From the NCBI GenBank assembly GCA_946406115.1, contig OX291562.1, positions 7,904,001 through 7,968,000 of the forward strand: DNA of 64,000 nucleotides. The letters run 5' to 3'. The notes under the pieces were generated by a model. That model did no database searches, was not told the origin of the DNA, and saw only the letters and a list, made by a program, of their open reading frames with translations. Both the position numbers and the translations under genes were made by a program. The stretch is from Apoda limacodes (lineage: Eukaryota; Arthropoda; Insecta; Lepidoptera; Limacodidae). Each line of letters opens with the position of its first letter. Position 1 is the stretch's first letter. Positions 39,801-51,800 of this stretch are shown piece after piece.

Positions 39801-42800
39801 GTAGAAAGTAGCCGTGGGCATCATTTCGAACAATTCCTCAGAACACAACCCATTGTACAAGCGGTAGAACACACACAGTGAGGCAAAGTCTCTCCTCAGA
39901 CTTAAGGGCTCGATACCGCAAGTAAGTTTGGAATCGTCGACAATTCTCACAGCCCGTCGTTGAACCGAGTCAAAAGGGCCAAGCTGGTATCCGGGTGCAC
40001 CTGCCCAGAGATGGCAGCAGTACTCCATATGGGGCCGAACTTGCGACTTGTAAAGTAACAACCTTTGCCCCGACGTGAAGTACTGCTTCGCTCTGTTGAG
40101 TACACCAAGTTTTTTGGACGCCAGCTTTACCTTATCTTGTAAATGATCTCGGAACTGAACATCGCTGGAGATGTCGACACCAAGGATCCCAATGCTCTTG
40201 GAGATGGAGAGGGGAGTGTTCTGGAATTGTGGGACCACAGTGAATGGAGTTTTCTTAGCGGTGAACGCGCACACTTGTGTCTTTGTAGGGTTGAATCGGA
40301 CCAAGTTTACCCGTCACCAGTCAGAGCCCTGGGACAGTGTGGTCTCGATTTGAGACACAAGTTCTCCGCGGTTTTCCTCCACAACGGAACGAGGGATGTT
40401 TGCACGACCCGTGTAAAAAGCGTCTCCAGTACTGTCATCTGCATAGCAATGTATGTTGTTGATGTCCAACATGTCATTGATATGCAGTAGAAACAGCGTA
40501 GGAGACAGCACAGAGCCTTGCGGGACACCAGCATTAATGTCCATGCTATCAGAGCAACTACCGTCAACTACGGTTCGTATGCGTCTGCCGGACAAAAAGC
40601 TAGCCACCCATTTGCACAAACCCTCGGGCACTCCGTAAGATGGCAACTTCGATAGAAGACCGCGGTGCCAGACCCGATCGAACGCCTTCGCTATGTCCAG
40701 GCTACATGCCAATGCCTCCCCCTGACTCTCAATGGCTAGTGCCCATCGGTGTGTGAGATACACTAGAAGGTCACCAGTCGAGCGACCGTGGCGAAAGCCA
40801 TATTGACGGTCACTGACCAGATCGTGTACTTCTAGGTATCTTAGAAGCTGTGTGTTGATCACACGCTCCATCACCTTAGAGAGGAGAGAGGTAATAGCGA
40901 TAGGCCTGTAATTCGATGGATCTGATCTATCGCCCTTTTTGGGCACCGGGTGCACATTCGCAGTCTTCCATGTAGACGGAAATTGCCTAGTATATAAAAC
41001 TAAGGATGAGGATTCACTGCACAGACAGCATAGAGGACAAAGGGTGCGGTTCTAAGACTGCCGAAGCTCGCCACAGATGATACGGTTGCTGGCACGGCGG
41101 GCGGAAGGGCCCCTGATCCCCCTCTGTTGTAGTAGCCGGGTCCACTCCGGTCTCCTTCTCCGGCACGACTACCACTTCAGATACTTTACACAAGCTGGCG
41201 AATCAGCCTCCCAGGGCGGATCCCTGGGTTCGGGATCCCGTTCAACCTGCGGGCGGCCAGCGGTCAGCCGTTTCATCAGGTCTCCCTGACCGCCGAACCA
41301 GCACGCCGCGTCTACGCCGAGTATGACAGCAACAAGCACCGCCGGTCCTCCGCTGTCCGCGCAGCGAATCCTCAAAGAGCTCTGGCAACCTTACTCACCG
41401 CCAGGAACACAACACTACTCAATGTTAGTGTTATTATGGCCGCGGTTTTCTGTAAGGTGGAGGTACTTCCCCAGTTCGGGCCGCTCATTCAAGCAAGTAC
41501 TCGCTATGCCCTGTTTAGTTGTTCGGGTGGCTTATTCGAGCGAGTACTTGCAGTGCCCTACCTCTCTTAAAAAAAGTTTGTGTAACGGACCATAACATAG
41601 ATGATTAAAGTTAAGTTGCACATTCTTTGATATAAACCAACCAAACTTCTTCCGAGAATAATGTTTTGGCACATTGCTACATTTCCGCCATATATAAAAC
41701 TGGTCGTAGCATTTGTTATATAAATACTTGGACTAAAAGGGAAGTAGATTACTCGCTGTAATAGCTGTCTATCTCACTTTCTGACGAGGTGACTTTTTAA
41801 TTATTAGAGAAAAATAATTCTTTGCATAAATGTGTATGAATTTGTTTGCCACCTTTTGCCCCGCAATAAAAACAATATTTTTTTTCGAGAAAGGGCGCAT
41901 GGAATTTAGTTGGAAGTATGTATAGTGGTGCTACCGCGTCTTTTTAGGGTTCTTTAGACAACAAGGAACCCTTATAGATCCGACTTGTCCGTCCGTCTGT
42001 CTGTTTGTCCACGGCTTAGCTCAGAGACCATTTACTAGAAAGCTGTGATTTGGCATGGGCATACATATTAATTAGGCCGACAAAGTGGTAAAACAAAATA
42101 AAAAAAACTTTTAGGTTACCTCACCTACACGTAAAGTGAGGATGAATATTTTTGTTCTCTTCTACCCCATAGTGTGTGTGTGTATTGTTGGATATCAGTT
42201 CTTGGTTTGTCATAGCTAAGTAGGCTTTACAACTTAATGAGTATCCGTCGACAAACTTAAATATTGTAATCGGAAAGTATTTTCTTTTTTATATATTCCA
42301 TCAAAATGTACTAAGATGAAGTTAGTTTAAAACAGCTATTTAATATAAGTTTATGAAGCATGTAATATTATACAAAAAATAAATGATATCATTCTGATAA
42401 CTAACACTTACTAAATTAATAACAATATTATTTACGTTCATTTCAGGCGCGACGCCTGGTGGTTCAGAGTACAAAGTTATATCTAGTTGCTCTATCGTAA
42501 AGCACATACAAGCTTTAATCTAGCAGTGATCATACCGTGTGTGAGCTCTAAAGTATAACAATTAATAACAAAAACCGGCCAAGTGTGAGACGGGCTGGAG
42601 CCATTTACTATCTTAAATCACCGGTACAGCGCCATTTAGCTATTTTTAACGAGACAGTAACATATTTGTTTGTTGGAAACGATATTCAAAGTTAAGCAAC
42701 GTCGGGCTTAGTCAGTTATTGGATGGGTGACCGCTTAGCTACACACTCTTTTTTACCAATAGTGGTAGGTACGGAACCCTAGAGAGGGTACCACTATTTA

Positions 42801-45800
42801 CGTCCAGCACAGGCGCGAGTCCGACTTGCACTTTGCCGTTTTTTTTTAAGTTAATTTCTATCCGGACTAAAACCGGCCGAATGTAGTCGATATCAGGCCC
42901 AACAATTAAACAGTAAGCGGAACTTGTTATTGCAATATAATATGATTTACTCACTGATATTTTTTTTATTTCTCCAGAACTAACCGAAGCGTTACGGACA
43001 GCGCGATCGCAAGAGATCAGAATACCCTTTGGGGTTGGAGTGGCAGGTCTAGCAGCACAGACCAAGCATCATATAAACATCAAAAATGCTTATGCTGACC
43101 CAAGGTAGGCAATGTATCTAACATGAAAAACGTTCCGTAGTAAGAAAGTCTAATCGTGAGACTTGTGTGTCGCAGCGGTTATTCTCAGCAATTTTTTATT
43201 TATTTACGGAAATATTAGATTTATTTACGGCACCCACTAAAAGTAAAAAATAAATCTTTATAGCAAAAAAGTTACTAAACATGATGTTACCTTTAAATGT
43301 GGAAATACTATTAATTTCATCTTTGTAATTTAACCCTGGATAAAACAAATGAGTAAGGCATCTGACTACAAACGGAACACTTAACAACACTTGAAAAGGT
43401 TATTGATACCATTGGTACTTTTTTCAAAAAGATAGAAAGTAAAATAAAGACAATTATTTTTCAGGTTTAACAGTGAAATCGATGCACGGACTGGATACAA
43501 GACAGAGCTTATACTATGTATGCCCATTTGTAACTACGAGGGCGATGTGGTCGGCGTGGCGCAAATCATTAATAAAACCGATGGTTAGTTGAACTTCATG
43601 TGGTCCTGTTATTTTAAGCTACTATTATTTTAGTGTTTGCCTGTTGATCGCCTTAATTGAGAGTCGCACAGCGAGCAATAGATGCTTTTTTTTTTTTTTT
43701 TTTAACGCAAGATTCACTTGTTCGCGAAGCGGCGACACGGGTCACTGCCTGCCTAGCCTGCCACTAAATATATCTTATTGATTTTTTGCCATAAAATGCA
43801 AAAGTGCAAAAAAAGTAGCAAAAACGTTTCACAATCCAAGGTTTACACAAAAAATTCGGTATTACATAAATTATAGCCTAATGAATATATTACTGAAACA
43901 GGGTAACGTAAGCGGGGTAAGTTACTGTAAAGTAGTCCACTACTTGCGAAACAACTCAATTTGTTGGTGAGTCTAGAGCCCGAGCAGCCAGTCTCAACGC
44001 TCTTTAATCCTAGAACTTGGGCGAAGCTGCAAACGCGACACGGATATATTCTAAATTCTGATGGGAGTACTGATGTCTTCCTTCCGGAACGTAACATCCA
44101 ACTTCAACATCCACACGGACATATACTAATTTTATATAGGTGAATCCACTCAAATAGCGCACTCCCTAATATTGATGCTTTATATTTTACTTTACATTAA
44201 AATTGTAACATAACCATCTGCGGGTCATGCATTAGTTTCTCAAACTCTCATCAAAAGAATTTGATTTTTAGAATTGGTGCCTACCCTAAACGTATTTATT
44301 ACCTACACTAAACGATTACCCACAATTGATTCATTACAAATATCTACCGTTAGTTTCTATTCTCTCTCATTTTTTTTTATTTTCTACACATTAGTAACAA
44401 TTAAACGTGAAATCAATTTATCTTTACAACAGCTATAATTGTAAATACGTACTGAAAAAATCGTAAAGCGTTACAATAACGTGACAATAACGTTTTCAGC
44501 AATTCTCTTAAGGATCATTTTACGATATTCTTATTTGGTTACTGTGTTTCAACGCAACAGGCTCGTTTCTTATAGATCGTTAAAAATTAACTTCCTTAAG
44601 AATAACAATCAACAATTGGAATAAAATTTGTTTATTTAAATTCTAAATGTATTAGTGCATTATTCGTCAAATTTACTTACGTACCTAACATAAAAGTCAT
44701 TCAGTAATAATTTTTTAAAAACAAATAACATTTTATTCAATACAATTTCTCGTACCTTCTAGCTACTATGTAATTTTTCGCTCTAGAGATAAAATTCAAG
44801 TACTTTTCCGCACTTGTTCAGAAAAGTAAACGAGAATAATGTATTAAATTATAATAATGTAATAAATCTAAGCCAACTAACAAAACTTTTATAAAGTAAG
44901 TTTTTTATACCACTGCGGTGGCAAACAAGCTAACGGTCCACCTGATGGTAAGCGGTCACCGCAGCCTATAGACGCTTACAATACCAGGGGCATAAACACG
45001 CACGTTGCCGACCCTTTAAAAATAAAAACTTCTTTCTAGTCCTTAGAGAAAAAAATATACAAACAGTAGAACACACGGGGAGGCAAACTCTCCTCAGATT
45101 TAAGGGTTCGATACGGCTTGTGGGATACGGGATCGTCAACCATTCTCTCAGCCCATCGTTGAACTGAGTCAAAAGGGCCAAGCTGGAAATTTTAAATTTC
45201 AATGCTGCTCATTGCGTATATTTTACTTATATTATCCTTACCTATATATATTTTATTTACCTGTTTATTTTTTCGTAACTGCAATGAAAAATGTCGTGAG
45301 ACACGCGGTTATGTTTATTGCAAATCTTGGTAACGAAACAACTCCTTTGTAATCTTTGCCCTTCTCTCACACGTACTATTATATTTTCGATAATAATCAC
45401 CATCAATTGCATTTCTATGAGATTTTTTTATTGTTTCCAGGATCAAAAGAGTTTTCAGCTCGGGACGTTGAAGTTTTTCGTCGGTATCTAACATTTTGTG
45501 GAATCGGAATCCAGAATGCTCAACTTTTCGAATCATCAGTATTGGAATACAAAAGAAACCAAATTCTCTTAGCACTTGCACGTAGTATTTTCGAAGAACA
45601 AAGTAATTTGGAGTGTTTAGTAACCAAGATCATGACAGAAGCACGAGAGCTCTTAAAATGTGAAAGATGTGCTGTTTTTATACTGGACACTGATCATTGT
45701 GAATCTGTGAGTACCACAAATCTTTTACCTTTTCAATAAAAATAAATAGATCTTCTCATATTGGGCACTGATATTTGTGATATCATCTTTTCTCCAATAA

Positions 45801-48800
45801 AAAGATGTGCTATTTTCATATTGAAATTAATCATTATGAATCTTTGAGGTCCACGAGTTTTTTCACTTCTTTTATTATGAGTTACGCTGTTTTAAAATTG
45901 GACACTGTTCATTTTGAGTCTTTAAGTACCACAAAATATTCTTTTCTCATAAAAAAAGATGTCCTGTTTTTATTTTCGACATTAATCATGGTGAATCTTT
46001 GACTAACACAAACTTTCTCTTCTTTAATAAAAAATGTGCTGTTTTTACATTACGCAGTACATGAGAGTAATTATTGTGAATTACTTTCCACAAGTTTTTC
46101 TCTTCTTTTTAATAAGTCCTGTTTTTTTTTTATTGGACACTGATTATTGTAATTTTGTGAGTCTACAAATCTATTTCTTAAAAAGATGTGTTGTTTTTTA
46201 TATTTTTTACGTGTATCTGTGATCACCACAAGTTTTTTCTCTTCTTCAATAATAAGATGTCCTGTTTTTCTTTGGACACTGATTATTGTGATGTTGTGAG
46301 TCCACAAATCTTTTCTCTTCCTCCATAAAAAGATGTGCTAGTTTTATATTGTTAACCTACTGATAATTGTGTATCTGTGATTACCACATTTTTTTTCTCT
46401 TCTTCAATAATAAGATGTCCTGTTTTTTATTGGACACTGATTATTGTGATGTTGTGAGTCCACAAATCTTTTCCTTCATAAAAAGATATGGTTTTTTATA
46501 TTATTTACTGTTAATAATGTATCTGTCATTACCACAAGATTTTTCTCTTCTTCAATATTAAGATGTCCTGTTTTTTATTGGACACCGATTATTGTGATAT
46601 TGTGAGTCCAAAAATCTTTTCCCTTTTTTCGTAAAAATATGTGGTGTTTTTATATTGTTTACCAACAATTGTGTATCTGTGATTACAGAATTAAGAAATT
46701 TTGAAGCCTTTACGTTATTATAATAATCTCAATTTCAATGATTTCAAATAGGGTTTCAAATAATAAAATCGAGCCAAAATCATACAACATGTTTATGAGC
46801 TGACGAAGTTAAGAAGAAGGTCTGAAAATACATGACGCTTAATTTCAGATCTGTAGCTTCTATTGTTGAGTTGTATTCTTAAACGAAAAAGTTCGCTTAT
46901 TAAAAGACGAATGTCTACATCCAGTGTGATTCTAAAGACGAGCCAAATGGTTCATGAAAGGCCTTTGTGAACATATTGCAGCTAAGATGCTGATGATACT
47001 TGTTGAAAATAGACATGCATTCGATTGTAAAAATATATATTTTCTAATTAACAAACAGTAGCCTTTTTAAGTCAATTATGTTTAAAAGTCCATTATTATT
47101 AAACAGGAGGCCAGCCAAGCTGCCAGTACCCAACAATACTGATGATAAAACTTCATCATAATTTAAAGAACTTTACATTCTACAAACGCACATTTATCAT
47201 CATTTTTACACTTCTAATACACTATATTTACTTGCCTTACAGAGTCATTTGGAGAGGATAGTCCAACGCCCAGGTGGACGTCCTTCTACAATACCAGCAC
47301 TTCCTCCACCTGCCCCAACTCGCTTCCACAACCTCTTCGAACTGAAAGCTCAACAATCTGGAATAATAACAACATCGAGACCAGATAGCCATTCTACTTT
47401 AGCCTCTATTGCACTCGTGGTATGTAATTCTGTGAAAATGCAATATCAGCCAAAACGAACAAAAAATCTACTATTTGCTTATTAATAATAGAATGTGTTC
47501 TTAAAATAATGTAGGAGTTAAAAAAAATTGTAGCTGCAACCATAAGTTTATGTCTTTCATAGAATTGCACTTGTATTTTTCTAGTGGTTCTTTTTATAAA
47601 ACTTGTGCCGTTACTTTCTTTTTCGCAAGTAACAAATTGAGACTAATATATTTTTCGCAGATATAGCATATATGTGGTAAAATCTAACCTAATACTAATG
47701 TTACAGGGAAAAACAAATACTTACTAAAGATTCAAGTTTTTATTTAATAACTAAGAACTTATATATTTTTTGTAGATGTGAACAGATTTAATTACCTTTC
47801 CATAAAAAATACATAATCATTTAAACTGAAATTTATGTAAAAGGAATTTTGTTGAATTTATAAAAGATCGGTGATTATAAGTGTATTTGAGTGGCTTAAC
47901 TTTTTTTTTTATTCCAGGTTGCACAATCCAATAAAGCTCTTAACATATCAGAAGTGTCTGAATGGTGTAAAGAGAACAAGGAACTAGTAGACAAAGTAGC
48001 GTCTGATAATGCTTTAAGCGTACAAACTATGCTTTGTATGCCCATTGTAAATGCAAACAAAGACGTTATTGGCGTAGCGCAGTTGATAAACAAGGTACCT
48101 TTAAAATTATCCCAAATATAAACTGAATGTATTAAAATGTACATTTCAACACACTTGCTCATAAAGCAGCCTTTACAGAACCGTTTTCAGCTTCTTTATT
48201 GCGTCCATTACGCACAATTACCGCAATTGTGCCTTTTACTTCACAGTTTTTTTTTTAAATTTTTTAGCAAGAATAAATTATGCCTATGAACTTAGTTCTT
48301 ATTTTTGCAAAAATAAATTCAACGTGTTTAAGCAAAACTTAAAACTATGAGATTTCATTAAATATCAACTTTTAACACTAAAATAAGTATTGACTGTCCC
48401 AGACACTCGTAGTCTCTGCTCAATACACACTCGACTGAATTATGCCCTTGCCTCGACTGTAATAATTAATCTAGCTCACTTGTATTGTACTGTACTATTT
48501 TGTGATAACGTCATAATCACCAAACTAAAATTAACCTTATTTTATTTTATTTTTTAGGAAAATGGTAGTCAATTTACGGAAAGTGATATTTCTATATTTG
48601 AAGCTTTCGCAATATTTTGTGGATTAGGCATTCACAATACCCAAATGTATGAAAACGCTTGTAAATTAATGGCTAAACAAAAGGTACTATCATATATTAT
48701 TATTTTGAATTATAATATTGGTTAATTTTAACTATTAAAATCCTTATGCAAATAAAAATTGACAATAAGTCGATACTAAAATGTAAGATCTATTTAAAAC

Positions 48801-51800
48801 GTAAAAAGTAAAATAAAATAACAAAAACGATTAGAATATTAAATAACCGTATTCTCTCAAAGTAAAAACTAATGAAAATAAAATTATTGTGTATTTTTTA
48901 GGTGGCATTGGAGTGCCTATCATATCACGCAACGGCATCTACTGAAGACACGAGTAAACTTTGTCTAGAAGAAATACCTTCCGCTGAAAGCTATAATCTT
49001 TATAGCTTCCAGTTTCACGGTAAGATAGACATTAACGCTAATGTCCAATTTACATAACATTCACCAAAATTTGTTTTGTTACTCTGCTATGAATACTTAA
49101 ATGTTTCATAACCAAATAAATTTACTTCTTTCTAGATTTTGATTTATCTGACGAAGATACATGCCGAGCGACACTTCGTATGTTCTTACAATGTAACCTA
49201 GTTGAAAAGTTTCATATACCGTACGATGTAAGTATTAGTAAAGTCTTTGAACATCATATTTGTCAAGGTTAATTTAATAACTTATTTCGTTTGTCATTTA
49301 ATTTTAGGTTCTATGTAGATGGATATTAAGTGTAAAGAAGAACTATAGACCAGTCAAATATCACAACTGGCGACACGCGCTCAATGTCGCTCAAACAATG
49401 TTTGCCATGTTAAAGACTGGCAAGATGGAAAGGTTTATGACAGATTTGGAGATTTTGGGTCTTCTAGTTGCATGTCTCTGCCACGACCTGGATCACAGAG
49501 GAACAAACAATGCTTTCCAGACTAAAACCGAAAGTCCATTAGCTATATTGTACTCTACATCAACTATGGAACACCATCACTTCGACCAGTGTGTTATGAT
49601 ATTGAACAGTGAAAGCAATAATATTTTCCAGGTATCATTACAGTTCCGCATTTATTTTTTCCCTTAGATAACTGTTTTAATCTTCTCAGTCACCTGCTTC
49701 CCATGTTTTGATTAAAAGACCCTTCGATATTTTGGCACATTTTTGATGCGCCAACTTCACGGGTGGAGGAAGTAATAGCGGGCCAGCGAAGGGCAGAATA
49801 TCCTATACGTAAATAAACGAGGGCAGTAATAAATGTTCTAACGAAATATTCTACGTCGGTTGTGAATTTCCGTAACTGTTTTGTTCTGACACAAGGTATA
49901 TGTTTTAGGCTCTATCTCCTTGTGATTACAAAGACGTGATGAGAGTTGTGGAAACAGCAATACTGTCAACGGATTTAGCAATGTACTTTAAGAAGAAGTC
50001 AAAATTCTTAGAGCTAGTAGATAATGGAGAATTCGATTGGCAAAGCCCAGAGAAGAAAGAATGTAAGTAGGAATAATATAGCAAATTTATAACAATAGTG
50101 ACTTTATCTAGCTAATATTCTGAAGAGAAAATTCAATTGGGTCCTGGTTGATATTGAAATTATAATAATTTTGAGTTTGTGAATTATATTCTTCATTAAT
50201 ATTTTCAGTGTTATGTGGAATGATGATGACGGCATGCGATGTGTCAGCAATAGCCAAGCCCTGGGAAGTGCAGCATAAGGTAGCCAAACTAGTAGCTGAT
50301 GAGTTTTTTGACCAAGGTGACTTGGAGAAACTTCAGCTTAATCAGCAGCCTATAGCTATGATGGACAGGTGGGATTCTTTAATAACTTTTCCATATACAT
50401 AATTATTTGGTTGTCAAGTATATTTGTTAAAAGTGGCGTGCCGCTTGATCCGTAAATTCTGCAGTAAACAAACTGGTGATCACTCATAAAGGTGTTGAAA
50501 TTTGGATAAATTAGTAAAAAAATATTTATCCGCATATTTATCTATATGTACCCAGAAACCAGCTTAGCCTTTATGACTCGGTTTAACGTCTAGTTAAGAA
50601 AATTGCCACGTACTCACAAGAGTGTTTGTGTATTTGAACCTTTACTTCTGAGGAAAGACATTGCCTTCCTGTATATTATATACTACCGTTTGCATTAAAC
50701 ACAACTTGCAAACTTTTAGGTAGTGAAATAAGCTCCCTAGGTATTACGGAATAGGGTTCTTCAACGGAGTACTCTAGAGTCACAAACGTCCATAGGCTAC
50801 GGTGACCGCTCAACATCAAGTAAGTTTCCTGCTACCTTAATGTTATTATAAAATGTTCTGTGTTTAGATATATATATGCAGAAATATCACATTACACAAA
50901 CTTTACTGATGCATAAGTTCAACAAAACATCGTAGATCTATATTTTTTTTTGTAGGCAGTTAAAACAATTTCTGTTTAATTTTAGGGAAAAAAAGGATGA
51001 ACTACCGCAAATGCAAGTTGGTTTCATAGATATGATATGCCTACCATTGTACAAGGTTCTGTCAGATACATTCCCCTGGGTAAAGCCTTTGTATACTGGC
51101 ACCATGGATAACAAACTCCGTTGGGAAGATCTGGCAGAAAAAGTCGAAATGGGTCTGACTTGGATAGACCACGATACTATAGACAAGCCTATCGAGGAGT
51201 TTACAGGTATGAAATTGAGTTATTGACCTTCAAATTATTTAAACAACAACAGAATACTTAATTTTCGCTTCTCTAAAGGTTTAAATTAATATTTTACTGA
51301 CAAATAACTTTCTCATGATTTTTAAATTAGTATATTCCAGGCTCTCCTACATCTGTTTTTTTCCCTAAATATGTATCATATATTTCAGCATCTAATGAAC
51401 CAATCAAAGATGTGGAGCTGGTTGTAACTACTCTTAATTGTACGAAGGTGACTGAAAGCAGTAGCATGGCACTTATGAAACCAATAAAACATTTTTCCTC
51501 TTTAAGACGAGGAAAGAGTGGAAATTTCAGTTCAAGACCTGCAAGAAGTAAACTTACCAGGTAAAAAGTCTTCTGAGTTTTTAACCTAAAGCAGGTATAA
51601 GTTTGACTCAAAAAACTATTCGTTTAAATCTTAAGTACTAATTTTGAAATCTGTTTCTTAATTCTATTCGTTAACGTCTTTTTACAATGTTGAATCTATT
51701 ACTAATATTTGGTAATAAGTGTTTTTCATATTTTTACAATCAGCAGTTGTAAAATCAAAATAAAACTAAAGCCTCCTGCAGATCCCTCTACGCAGTACCA

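Larger units (their letters stand above)
22081..42977 (+). other. Pde6 intron 2, 20.9 kb, transposon-filled
   Basis: The intron splits GAF-A. Itemised separately below are about twenty repeat or retrotransposon insertions covering well over half of it. Stretches in which nothing is recognised include 28791-29984, 37206-37987 and parts of 38400-38880; they are AT-rich and without coding signal. Confidence 0.85.

Noticed and set aside
42690..42738. A functional 5S rRNA gene
   Set aside because: Only the 3' half-like promoter portion is present, inside a dispersed repeat; the 5' stem partner and terminator are missing.
45664..46699. A CRISPR-like or ordinary satellite reading of this array
   Set aside because: There are no constant repeats with unique spacers, and the unit is plainly derived from the adjoining exon-intron junction in a eukaryotic gene.
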